From CAVXWV01 sp963695415 (GTDB lineage Bacteria > Chloroflexota > Anaerolineae > Anaerolineales > UBA4823), in assembly GCA_963695415.1 (NCBI GenBank), contig CAVOGL010000007.1:62001-126000 (forward strand): a stretch of 64,000 bases of DNA, read 5' to 3'. Shown piece by piece: positions 1 through 7,918 of this stretch; position 1 is the stretch's first letter, and each line of letters opens with the position of its first letter. A model generated the notes under the pieces. That model searched no databases, had not been told where the DNA came from, and saw only the letters and a list, made by a program, of their open reading frames with translations. The position numbers and the translations under genes are program-made.

Positions 1-93
1 ATCGGTAATCATCCCATGCTTAATTTGGAGTGTTTTTACTACCACACTGCCATCGGGCTGAAGAGTTGGACCTGAAATCAATAACTGTTTCAT
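1..93 (-). CDS. Amidohydrolase/dihydroorotase-like protein, N-terminal fragment (runs off window)
   Basis: An open frame begins with ATG at 93 and stays open to the window edge. Its 31 residues (starting MKQLLISGPTL, then a short strand ending in KHGMITD) resemble the N-terminal beta-sandwich start of cyclic amidohydrolases such as dihydroorotases, where a strand pair precedes the metal-binding barrel. The metal-binding HxH motif would lie outside the window, so the assignment rests on the N-terminal style only. It is divergent from the epimerase gene at 165. Confidence 0.45.
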   Translation of the reverse strand, partial: MKQLLISGPTLQPDGSVVVKTLQIKHGMITD

Positions 94-131
94 TTATTTT
101 CTGTGTGACATAGGCGTAATTTCACACCCAA

Positions 132-164
132 TTGCTGACAATTCTAACATGCTATAATCGCGCC
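132..164 (+). promoter_or_regulatory. Sigma-70-like promoter with leaderless start
   Basis: A perfect TATAAT lies at 153-158, with a possible -35 element TTGCTG at 132-137 (15 bp spacer, short). Only six bases separate TATAAT from the ATG at 165. Transcription would therefore begin at or next to the start codon, giving an mRNA without a 5' leader. No Shine-Dalgarno sequence is present. The leaderless reading is inferred from spacing. Confidence 0.55.
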
Positions 165-1103
165 ATGATCCTGGTTACCGGAGGGACTGGCTTCATAGGC
201 AAGGCGTTAGTCCGGCACCTGAATACGAATGGACTGCCAGTGCGCCTGTTGATCCGCCCAGCTGCACAATCGCCAGATTTACCCCGCGGTGTGCCCATGG
301 AAGTGGCGGTATCCAGCCTGGAAGATCATCGCGGTTTGCGTGCAGCCATGGTAGGGGTGGACACCGTCTATCATTTGATCAGTGGAGAATGGCGTGGACC
401 GCAGGCAAGCCTGATGGACATTGATATCAATGGCACGCTGAGGATTTTTCAGGCAGCAGTTGAAGCGCGGGTGAAGCGGTTCATTTTTGTCAGCCACCTG
501 GGTGCTGACAGGGATTCCGCATATCCGGTCCTTAAAGCCAAAGGTATTGCAGAAGAATATGTCCGCCGAAGTGGTTTAAATTACACTATTCTTCGCTCAG
601 CGATCGTATTTGGGAACGGTGATGGGCTGACTACGAACATCGCCCGGCTGCTTTTTTCTCCGATATACATGTTTCTGATGCCAGGAGCAGGATCCACACT
701 GCTGCAGCCTATTTGGGTGGAAGATCTGGTCACATGCCTGGTTTGGGCATTGGATGATGAAACTACACAGAATCGCATGATTGAAATCGGCGGTCCGGAA
801 TATTTACCTTTCCTGTCCATTGTCAACCATGTCAAAAAGGAGACCGGCTCACGAAGCCGTATTATCCACATCAGTCCAGGTTACATGCGCCGCTGGACAT
901 TGATATTAGAGTCGATTTTACCCAACATGCCTGTGTCGCAGTACTGGCTCGATTACCTGGCAGTCAACCGCACCTGTGCTCTTGACACGGTTCCGCGAGT
1001 ATTTAACCTGATGCCGGGTCGTTTTTCCTACCGCCTGGCTTATCTTCAGGGCACAAACTGGCGAAAATCTTTCTGGCGCAGCCTGCGCAGGAAGGTTAAG
1101 TAA
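165..1103 (+). CDS. NAD(P)-dependent epimerase/dehydratase family protein (NmrA/NDUFA9-like)
   Basis: The protein is a short-chain dehydrogenase of the extended/atypical type. A Rossmann nucleotide-binding motif GGTGFIG lies at residues 6-12, followed by a strand ending VYHLISG. The region around residues 130-150 (YPVLKAKGIAEEYVR, then YTILR) is typical of the NmrA/complex-I-assembly group, in which the classical YxxxK catalytic pair is degenerate. I chose the ATG at 165 because the glycine motif follows it directly and TATAAT ends six bases upstream; an in-frame TTG at 132 overlaps the promoter. The stop is two bases before the next gene, so it probably heads the operon with the GNAT, racemase and cyclase genes. 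The substrate is unknown. Confidence 0.8.
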   Translation: MILVTGGTGFIGKALVRHLNTNGLPVRLLIRPAAQSPDLPRGVPMEVAVSSLEDHRGLRAAMVGVDTVYHLISGEWRGPQASLMDIDINGTLRIFQAAVEARVKRFIFVSHLGADRDSAYPVLKAKGIAEEYVRRSGLNYTILRSAIVFGNGDGLTTNIARLLFSPIYMFLMPGAGSTLLQPIWVEDLVTCLVWALDDETTQNRMIEIGGPEYLPFLSIVNHVKKETGSRSRIIHISPGYMRRWTLILESILPNMPVSQYWLDYLAVNRTCALDTVPRVFNLMPGRFSYRLAYLQGTNWRKSFWRSLRRKVK

Positions 1104-1105
1104 GC

Positions 1106-2137
1106 ATGCCTGGAATTGTCCTAAAGATCATCGAACAGCCAGAAGATTTTGTGCTGGTCGAGATTCTTCAGGCTCGTATCTGGACTGGTAGTGAGCGTGA
1201 TATCGTACCAGCACATCTTCTCCTGGCAAGCGTACGCAATGGAGGGCTGGTTATCGGCGCGTTTGCATCCGGCAGGACCAATAACAGTGTTTTCGTTTCC
1301 GAACAAGATGTTCCTGAATCTGCCAAACCGCTTCCTGATGAGAACCTGGTAGGATTCGTTTTTGGATTCCCAGCTATTTCAAATTCGGGAAGTGGACAAA
1401 AGCTTCACCATCATTCGCACATGTTGGGAGTTGACCCGAACTATCGAGATCACGGTATAGGGTTTATGCTCAAGCGTGCTCAATGGCAGATGGTCCGGCG
1501 ACAGGGGATCGAGACCATCACCTGGACGTACGATCCATTACTCAGTCGTAACGCTTTCTTGAATATCGCCAGACTCGGGGCGGTCTGTAACACTTACCAG
1601 AGAGATTTTTACGGCACCATGCAGGATGATTTAAATGCCGGGTTGGCTTCGGACCGGTTTATTGTTCAGTGGTGGTTGAATTCAAGCCGCGTAGAACTGC
1701 GCCTAAGTAAAAGACCACGGCGTGTGCTGGACCTGGCACATTTTTTAGCGAGTGACGCAGTGATCCTCAATCCCACTGAATTACAGCCTGAGGTATCTGA
1801 ATCTAACGGGATAATTAGATCATTCCCGGTTCCAGGCGAAGGGAAGGGGATACCGGATATATTTTATTCCAACCAACCGCCTGCAATAACCCTTGTGGAG
1901 ATCCCCAGTGATTTCCAGTCTTTACGCCAGGTTGACCAGGATTTGGGTATCATCTGGCGCCAACATTCCCGTTTTTTATTCGAAGCACTCTTTGACCTGG
2001 GATATCTGGTCACCGATTTTATCCATTTGCCTTCACACATTAGCCTGGGGGTAAACTTTGAAGAGGCTTTGAGACATCCGGAATCTTTGAGGGACAGGAG
2101 TTTTTATGTGCTCAGTTTTGGCGAATCCACTTTTTAA
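1106..2137 (+). CDS. GNAT-superfamily acyltransferase (COG3375 type)
   Basis: The N-terminal half carries the GNAT fold. Acceptor strands precede the acetyl/acyl-CoA pyrophosphate loop near residues 112-126 (VDPNYRDHGIGFMLK, a Q/RxxGxG/A-like motif). The following stretch (TWTYDPLLSRNAFLNI) is characteristic of the COG3375 family. The C-terminal third has no motif I recognise. It sits between an epimerase and an enolase-superfamily racemase, with 2- and 12-base gaps. COG3375 proteins are known partners of N-acylamino-acid racemases, and in Geobacillus a GNAT enzyme N-succinylates D-amino acids for such a racemase. That role is a reasonable inference here. The acyl donor and acceptor cannot be read from sequence. 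Confidence 0.75.
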   Translation: MPGIVLKIIEQPEDFVLVEILQARIWTGSERDIVPAHLLLASVRNGGLVIGAFASGRTNNSVFVSEQDVPESAKPLPDENLVGFVFGFPAISNSGSGQKLHHHSHMLGVDPNYRDHGIGFMLKRAQWQMVRRQGIETITWTYDPLLSRNAFLNIARLGAVCNTYQRDFYGTMQDDLNAGLASDRFIVQWWLNSSRVELRLSKRPRRVLDLAHFLASDAVILNPTELQPEVSESNGIIRSFPVPGEGKGIPDIFYSNQPPAITLVEIPSDFQSLRQVDQDLGIIWRQHSRFLFEALFDLGYLVTDFIHLPSHISLGVNFEEALRHPESLRDRSFYVLSFGESTF

Positions 2138-2149
2138 AAGGATAGCAAG

Positions 2150-3301
2150 ATGAAAATTGATCAGGTGAGAATGACACACATTCGAATGCCCCTATCTACC
2201 AGGTTCGAAACTTCTTTTGGGGCAATCGACCAGCGGGAGTGTATCCTGATCCAGTTATTTTCCGAAGGAGAGTCAGGATGGGGGGAATGTGTGGCAGACC
2301 GTGACCCTGGGTACAGTTATGAGACCGCGTCAACTGCCTGGGTGATTTTGCGCGACTTTCTTTTCCCGTCGATATCAGGCAGGGATTTCGCCACAGCAGG
2401 AGAGCTGCGGGACAACCTCGACTTTGTGCGTGGAAATCCGATGGCAAAGGCGGGTTTGGAAATGGCCATGTGGGACCTGGTGGGGAAAGCACAATCGCTT
2501 TCACTCCAGGAAATGATTTCACCGCAAGCGGTAGATGAGCCATTCGGTGTAAATACTACGGAATTAGGGAACGACCGGGTGCCTGTTGGAGTTTCCGTAG
2601 GTCTGCAGAGGGACCCAGGCGAGCTTGTTGACGTCGTTGGTCGTTATTTACAAGCCGGGTATGCCAGGATCAAGATCAAGATCAAGCCCGGTCGTGATGT
2701 TGAAGATACAGCTGCGCTGCGCAGAGCCTTTCCGGATGTGGGCTTGCAAGTGGACGCTAACTCAGCCTACAGTCTGGAAAGCGCTTCGCGTTTGAAGCCG
2801 CTTGATGATCTTTCACTGCTTTTAATTGAGCAGCCTCTGGCAGATGATGACCTCTGGGATCACAGCAAGCTCCAAAAAGAATTCCAGACACCTTTGTGCC
2901 TGGATGAATCGATCCACTCGCAGCGTCATGTCCGCCAGGCCATTGAGATGGGTGCCTGCAGGATCGTTAATATCAAGGTGGGAAGGGTTGGAGGTCTGAC
3001 AGAAGCTGTTAAAATCCATGATTATTGCCTGGCGCGAGACGTGCCGGTATGGTGTGGAGGGATGCTTGAGACCGGGGTAGGCAGGGCGGCAAACCTCGCC
3101 CTTGCGTCTTTACCAGGATTTAGGCTCCCTGGCGATATCTCAGCTACGGAACGCTATTACCTTGAAGACATAACAGTCCAACGCTTCACGCTTAATCCGG
3201 ACAGCACCATCGATGTGCCAAAGGGGCATGGATTGGGTATTGATGTTGATGAAGGAAAATTAAATAAGTTTAGGATCAATGAGTTGGTGATCAAAAGTTA
3301 G
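2150..3301 (+). CDS. o-Succinylbenzoate synthase / N-succinylamino-acid racemase (enolase superfamily)
   Basis: The protein is 383 residues, usual for the MenC/NSAR group. It has an N-terminal capping domain and a C-terminal barrel with the expected catalytic set: KxK in RIKIKIK (about 173-178), metal ligands in VDAN (about 200), IEQP (about 226) and DES (about 252), and the second general base Lys in NIKVGRVGG (about 275). The C-terminal GGMLETGVGR motif is typical of the group. OSBS activity (menaquinone synthesis) and N-acylamino-acid racemase activity share this scaffold. No other men gene lies in the window, whereas a GNAT gene is directly upstream, so racemisation of N-acyl amino acids is the likelier job. 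An AAGGAT ribosome site precedes the ATG. Confidence 0.82.
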   Translation: MKIDQVRMTHIRMPLSTRFETSFGAIDQRECILIQLFSEGESGWGECVADRDPGYSYETASTAWVILRDFLFPSISGRDFATAGELRDNLDFVRGNPMAKAGLEMAMWDLVGKAQSLSLQEMISPQAVDEPFGVNTTELGNDRVPVGVSVGLQRDPGELVDVVGRYLQAGYARIKIKIKPGRDVEDTAALRRAFPDVGLQVDANSAYSLESASRLKPLDDLSLLLIEQPLADDDLWDHSKLQKEFQTPLCLDESIHSQRHVRQAIEMGACRIVNIKVGRVGGLTEAVKIHDYCLARDVPVWCGGMLETGVGRAANLALASLPGFRLPGDISATERYYLEDITVQRFTLNPDSTIDVPKGHGLGIDVDEGKLNKFRINELVIKS

Positions 3302-3313
3302 CAGGAGGTTAGG

Positions 3314-3955
3314 TTGAACAGGATTTACGATATTACCGTAACGATTACACCCAGTTTACCAGTCTGGCCAGGTGATCCAGTTGTAAGGCTTGAGCGCGTC
3401 GCAAAAATCGAAGAAGGTGCTAATGCAAATGTCAGCCAGATGGCGATGAGCACGCACACAGGCACACACGTTGATGCGCCATATCATTTTATTAGCGAAA
3501 GCGATGTTACTGTTGAACAGCTGTCCCTGGAAACTTTGACGGGACGTACATACGTGCTGCAACTGCCAGACACAGTCGATTTGGTTACTGCGGATGTTTT
3601 GAATGGACAAAATTTACCCGGCAGAATGGAACGGCTTTTATTTCGCACGAGAAATTCCACGTTCTGGCATCGGGAGGAAGTAACCTTTCAAACCAGTTTC
3701 GTTGGTCTGGATGTGACTGCGGCTGAATTCCTGGTGGGGCAAGGTATCAAACTGGTAGGGATTGACTACCTTTCTATTGCGCCTTTTAAACAAAGCCGCC
3801 CAACCCACGAACTGCTGTTAGGTAGAGGTGTGATAATCCTCGAGGGTCTTGATCTGATTGAAATCAGACAGGGGTGGTACGACTTATATTGCCTCCCGCT
3901 AAAACTGGGAGGTTCGGATGGGGCACCGGTTAGGGCAATTCTGGTCGGGGAGTAG
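3314..3955 (+). CDS. Cyclase-family metal-dependent hydrolase (kynurenine formamidase-like)
   Basis: The protein has the metal-binding signature of the cyclase family, HTGTHVDAPYH (about residues 48-58), plus an N-terminal SPSLPVWPGD-type segment as in bacterial kynurenine formamidase KynB. Members hydrolyse amide or formamide bonds. The start is TTG at 3314, chosen because AGGAGG at 3303-3308 lies at good distance and the protein begins exactly at the conserved first strand. It is 12 bases after the racemase gene. No tryptophan-catabolic gene is nearby, so an N-acyl-amino-acid or other amide substrate linked to the racemase is possible, but this is inference. Confidence 0.8.
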   Translation: MNRIYDITVTITPSLPVWPGDPVVRLERVAKIEEGANANVSQMAMSTHTGTHVDAPYHFISESDVTVEQLSLETLTGRTYVLQLPDTVDLVTADVLNGQNLPGRMERLLFRTRNSTFWHREEVTFQTSFVGLDVTAAEFLVGQGIKLVGIDYLSIAPFKQSRPTHELLLGRGVIILEGLDLIEIRQGWYDLYCLPLKLGGSDGAPVRAILVGE

Positions 3956-3962
3956 CTGTCAT

Positions 3963-4007
3963 TATAGAAAAAATCGCTGGATGCCATATCCAGCGATTTT
4001 TTCTATA
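3963..4007. terminator. Bidirectional rho-independent terminator
   Basis: A perfect 20-bp inverted repeat surrounds a 5-base loop (3983-3987). The GC core ATCGCTGGAT is flanked by A and T runs, so each strand reads stem then U-tract. It sits between the convergent ends of the cyclase gene (3955) and the SHOCT-like gene (4022) and can serve both. Confidence 0.92.
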
Positions 4008-4021
4008 ACTTCGGCGTGGAT

Positions 4022-4486
4022 TTATTCTACGAAAACCTCGACGTGTTCCCCGCTTTCTTCATCCACCACATCAACCAGTTTCCCCTCGATACCCGCTTGG
4101 AACAACTCGCTGAAATCAGCCATGTTGATCCTGCTGAGTTCGGGTGAAAACTGCGCTCCAACTTTCATTCCCCATTCCATCAGACCGTATGGGATCGTCA
4201 CCATTACTTTATTTCTGCCTGAATGGGTGTCTGTGACTCTCACCCGGAAGAAGCGAAAATTGCCTTTAGTGACAACCTCGGATTTCACGGGCTCAGAGCT
4301 CTCGCTGTGGAACTCCGGTTCAGTCGACCAATCATGCTGGGGTGTGTCCTCGATGGGTTGCGGTTCGACGACATTTTTCTTCCCGTTTGCTACTGCGTTG
4401 AGCAAATCAACCGCGTCAGCGGCGGAAATTTTGTTCTCTTCTAGAAGCCTTAGGATTGCCATTCTTTCATCAGATGTTTCTGCCAT
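4022..4486 (-). CDS. SHOCT-like domain protein with conserved C-terminal domain, function unknown
   Basis: The 154-residue protein begins with a short helical domain (ERMAILRLLEENKISAADA, residues 7-25) like the SHOCT/DUF2089-type helix pair that ends in 'ISAADAVDLL'. A charged, Pro- and Glu-rich linker follows, then a C-terminal domain (about 80-154) with alternating hydrophobic strands. There is no signal peptide or membrane segment. Such proteins are often found near PadR regulators or envelope-stress genes in Gram-positives and Chloroflexota, but no such neighbour is present. A strong canonical promoter with a palindrome over the start site is directly upstream, so the gene is probably tightly regulated. 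Confidence 0.65.
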   Translation of the reverse strand: MAETSDERMAILRLLEENKISAADAVDLLNAVANGKKNVVEPQPIEDTPQHDWSTEPEFHSESSEPVKSEVVTKGNFRFFRVRVTDTHSGRNKVMVTIPYGLMEWGMKVGAQFSPELSRINMADFSELFQAGIEGKLVDVVDEESGEHVEVFVE

Positions 4487-4513
4487 TTCAATTCTCCTTT
4501 CGAAAATACAATA

Positions 4514-4563
4514 TATACATTGAATAGTTGTATAAATTATATATGAAATATTGAAAATGTCAA
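4514..4563 (-). promoter_or_regulatory. Strong sigma-70 promoter with overlapping palindromic operator candidate
   Basis: On the minus strand TTGACA (4558-4563) and TATAAT (4536-4541) are separated by 16 bp, both perfect hexamers. Immediately downstream, TATACA (4514-4519) and TGTATA (4529-4534) form a perfect inverted repeat with a 9-base spacer, covering the expected transcription start. This is a classical repressor position. The cognate regulator is not in the window. The leader to the ATG at 4486 contains an AAAGGAGAA ribosome site. Confidence 0.75.
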
Positions 4564-4867
4564 TACCTAATTTAACATTCGTTATCGCGATATTAAGATC
4601 TTTAATTTATGCTGAAGATACGATCAAATATTCCTGGGTAGTGTCTCAGAATATTCAACATTGTATTGGATAACAAACACCCTGGTCGAACCACTCTGCG
4701 GTATGCCCCGAGGTAGACACTCCGCTTCGACTTGCGGCAAGTCAATTATGTAAGCAAAATCAGATCCTAAGGTCTGTAATTGAGAATGTTTCGCAGGAAT
4801 CAAGTTAATAGTTGGATAGTCCAATGTTTCCATACGTATCAAATTGGATTTTCAAAACTTGAATTTA
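4564..4867. other. Intergenic stretch without a supported gene
   Basis: This AT-rich stretch separates the SHOCT-like promoter from the YgfZ gene end. A 72-codon minus-strand frame (4624-4842) has no ribosome site and no recognisable homology. A short palindrome around AAGATCTT (near 4594-4601) is the only other structure noticed. I see no terminator for the upstream YgfZ gene. Confidence 0.5.
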
Positions 4868-5813
4868 TTAGGTTTCGAAGGGTAATTGAGTGACAATTGC
4901 GCGGGTTATGCTCCCGTCAGGGTTCTCAACATCGACAGAAGCACCAGCTTCGTCATGAGGGCGGCGGACGAAACCCAAGCCAATAGCGTTCAATTTTTGC
5001 GAAAATGCTGCAGATGTTACTGTTCCCACCGGTCGACCATCCACCAGAATGCGGCTCCCAGGAATCACTGCAGAGTCGAGGTGGAGTCCACGCAGGTGCC
5101 GCGTGACCTTATCGTAGTTTACCTGCCGGGCAAGCACTTCCTGACCGGTGTAACAACCTTTTTGCAGGGAAACAGCTTCGTTGAGACCGTTTTCAAGGGG
5201 GGTGTAATCTGAAGTCAACTCTCTGCCAGGTCCAGGGACGCCTTTCTCCACTCTAATTACTTCGTAGCTTGACTCGTTTAGCTCAATCCCACCGATTCCA
5301 TCCAGGATGTCTTTAATCAGCGCCTGATCAATTTCCTCCTGGAACAGCATCCTGAAGTTTGATCCGGTCCAAAAGAGGAGATCGAAAAAATACCCGCGCC
5401 CTAAGTTGTTTGAAAAGTGAACCACTTTCCCTTTGGGCGGAACAGGCGGTAAGCCAGACTGATCCAACGCAATTCCTGTCAAATCACCGATTATATCAAC
5501 CTGAACGCTGTGGTCACTTAAGTCCTCCACAGTAACATGATCCCGAAAGAAGATGCGTTTTTTAAGGAAATCGGTGGTGGTCTCACTCCGATCAGGAAGC
5601 GAGTTTATAAAAACTCCATCTTCAGCCCCCCACATCATAAATAAATCAACAATGCGAGCCTCAGGTGTGGTGAGTGTATTCAAGATCACAGAATCCTGCA
5701 GCCAGCAAGGAAATATCATTGGTCGTCTGGCGCTGCAGGAAAGCGATCCTGTCGTTCCCCGATACTTTGATCAGTCCAGGGGAGGGTTGGAAAAAATAAT
5801 GAAATGGTTGCAT
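4868..5813 (-). CDS. YgfZ/GcvT-like folate-binding protein (one frameshift)
   Basis: YgfZ-type proteins bind tetrahydrofolate and help Fe-S cluster assembly or repair. The signature KGCYTGQEVLARQ, with the conserved Cys, is in the middle of the protein, followed by the C-terminal barrel. The main frame opens only at 5719, but the missing N-terminus is encoded in another frame from ATG 5813: it reads MQPFHYFFQ... then GNDRIAFLQRQTTNDIS, the conserved first GcvT segment. The two frames join at about 5695-5700 if one base is dropped, giving continuous homology into NTLTTPEARIVDLF. This is most likely a sequence indel rather than a real break. The start lies just downstream of the ftsH terminator. 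Confidence 0.8.
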
Positions 5814-5826
5814 GTATTCCAGTTAG

Positions 5827-5867
5827 ATAAAACTCCCCCCAGGAGAGTACTCTAAATCTGGGGGGAG
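5827..5867 (-). terminator. Rho-independent terminator of ftsH
   Basis: Perfect 10-bp arms, CTCCCCCCAG (5833-5842) and CTGGGGGGAG (5858-5867), form a very stable stem. On the minus strand the stem is followed by TTTT. It lies 13 bases after the ftsH stop and before the YgfZ start at 5813. Confidence 0.88.
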
Positions 5868-5880
5868 GCAAGTCGAGTTG

Positions 5881-7744
5881 TTATGCTGACATCGGGAGCG
5901 GGGTACCGCTGGTCTTTGGCTGCGGTGGCGGGAAGATCCTCTCGAATTCTTCCCTCCCGATAGTTTCCACTTCCAATAGACGTTGTGCTACCGTATCTAA
6001 CTGCTCACGATAGGTCGTTAATAATTGACGTGCACTGTTGTAAGCCTGCAAGACTAAACGGCGTACTTCAGTATCGATTTCCTCGGCGACAGAATCAGAA
6101 TAATCGCGCTGTTCCGAGATCTCTCTTCCAAGGAAAATCAATTCTTCCTTCTGACCGTACACCATCGTACCAAGTTGATCGCTCATCCCCAGTCGCGTCA
6201 CCATTGCCCGAGCCAAACGCGTTACTCGTTCCAGATCGTTGGAAGCACCTGACGTGATGTCATCGAAGATCAGCTCTTCAGCCGCTCGCCCTCCAAGTAA
6301 TCCCACCATCTCTGCTGGTAAGTTTCTTGCGGGACATCAGCATGCGGTCATCTTCGGGCAAAGCCATTGTCCAGCCTCCCGCCATGCCGCGTGCGATGAT
6401 GGACACTTTAATCACAGGATTAGCTTCAGGGATCGCGTTCATGACCACGGCATGACCAGCTTCGTGGTAAGCGACTATCCGTTTTTCTTCCTCGCTGATC
6501 AGACGGCTCTTGCGCTCAGGTCCGGCAATCACGCGTTCGATGGACTCTTCTAACTCCGGCTGCCCGATGACTTTCTTATTTCGCCGGGCGGCGAGGATTG
6601 CGGCTTCATTGACCAGGTTTTCCAGGTCAGCGCCGACAAAACCAGGTGTGGAACGAGCAATAATGGCGAGATCAACTTCCGGTGCCAGGGGTTTACCTTT
6701 CGAATGAACTTTGAGGATCGCTTCCCGGCCGCGCATATCGGGTCTGTCAAGGACGACCCTGCGGTCGAACCTTCCAGGTCGCAGCAACGCTGGGTCGAGA
6801 ATATCTGGACGGTTGGTGGCTGCCATAATAATGATATTAGTATCTGTATCGAACCCGTCCATTTCCACCAGCATCTGGTTAAGGGTCTGTTCGCGTTCGT
6901 CGTGACTGCCACCGAGTCCTGCTCCACGCTGTCTGCCGACTGCATCGATCTCATCGACAAACACTATGCAGGGGGAGTGGCGTTTTGCCTGGTCGAAAAG
7001 GTCTCGCACTCGGCTGGCACCAACTCCTACAAACATCTCCACGAACTCAGAGCCAGAAATCGAAAAGAAAGGGACTCCGGCTTCGCCTGACACTGCCTTT
7101 GCCAGAAGCGTCTTTCCGGTTCCGGGAGGTCCTACCAACAGGACACCTTTGGGGATCCTGGCGCCGAGAGAGATAAATTTTACGGGCTCGCGCAGGAACT
7201 CCACCACTTCTTCAAGCTCTTCTTTGGCTTCTTCCACACCGGCGACATCTTGGAATGTGACGGTGGGCTGGTCGCCGGTGAACATGCGCGCTCTCGATTT
7301 CCCAAAAGACATGGCAGCATTGTTGCTGCCCTGTGCCTGGCGGAAAATGAACCAGAATACCCCGACCAGCAGGATAAAAGGGAGAATATAACCAACGGCT
7401 GTGGCGATTCCCAACCATGCACTCGGTGCTTTAACTTGCAGGTTAAGCTGTTGGGTGGCAATTTTTTCTTCAGAAACGCCCAGGTCTTTCAACTGTTGGA
7501 CAAGAGTTGCGCTGTTCTCTTTTTGAGAAAGTGCCGTCTTATCATCGTTGTAAGTGATCTGTAATCGATTTTCATTTTCGATGATCTCTTTTACCCGTCC
7601 CGCTTCGATGTCCGCAGCTAACTTGCTGAAGGAAATATTTGTTTGTGTAAAAGATGGCTGGTTGAAGTTATAAACCAGCATTGCGATTATGGCGATGAAT
7701 AACAAAACATAAATAATAGTTGTCCGGTTGCGAACAGGATTCAC
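5881..7744 (-). CDS. ftsH: ATP-dependent zinc metalloprotease FtsH (one frameshift)
   Basis: A membrane-anchored AAA+ protease that degrades misfolded membrane and regulatory proteins. Visible are an N-terminal transmembrane helix (about 9-27), a periplasmic/extracellular domain, a second helix (about 113-138), Walker A GPPGTGKT (about 205), Walker B VFVDEIDAVGRQ, the SRH region NRPDILDPALLRPGRFDRR, and the zinc site HEAGH (about 430). The first frame ends after MLMSRKKLT and continues in another frame as MVGLLGGRAAEELIF. Dropping one base near 6313-6320 restores the standard KLTAEMVGLLGG junction, so an extra-base sequence error is likely. An AT-rich promoter with TATAAT (7838-7843) and a GGAGGT ribosome site precede it. 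Confidence 0.93.
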
Positions 7745-7918
7745 AATACCTCCAAAACCAATCTGTAATCACGCGAAGGTCAGGTTACGACCTGGATAGT
7801 TAACCACCTCACCACGGCATCGTAGTGATGAATTTTAATTATACCAACCCTTGATCTACGCTGCACGGATTGTGATATGTTTTGAATATTTCTAACATCC
7901 TTCTAACAAATTCAAGGA

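Noticed and set aside
4624..4842. 72-codon minus-strand frame in the gap before the YgfZ gene
   Set aside because: No ribosome site, no recognisable homology, and AT-rich non-coding sequence around it.
6239..7564. Long plus-strand frames opposite ftsH and similar antisense frames opposite lon, smc, fabF and prfB
   Set aside because: They mirror codon bias of the real genes, have no ribosome sites and no protein-like conservation.
5881..7744. ftsH as a real pseudogene or as two separate genes
   Set aside because: FtsH is normally needed; both halves are perfectly conserved and one base restores the frame, as at many other loci here.
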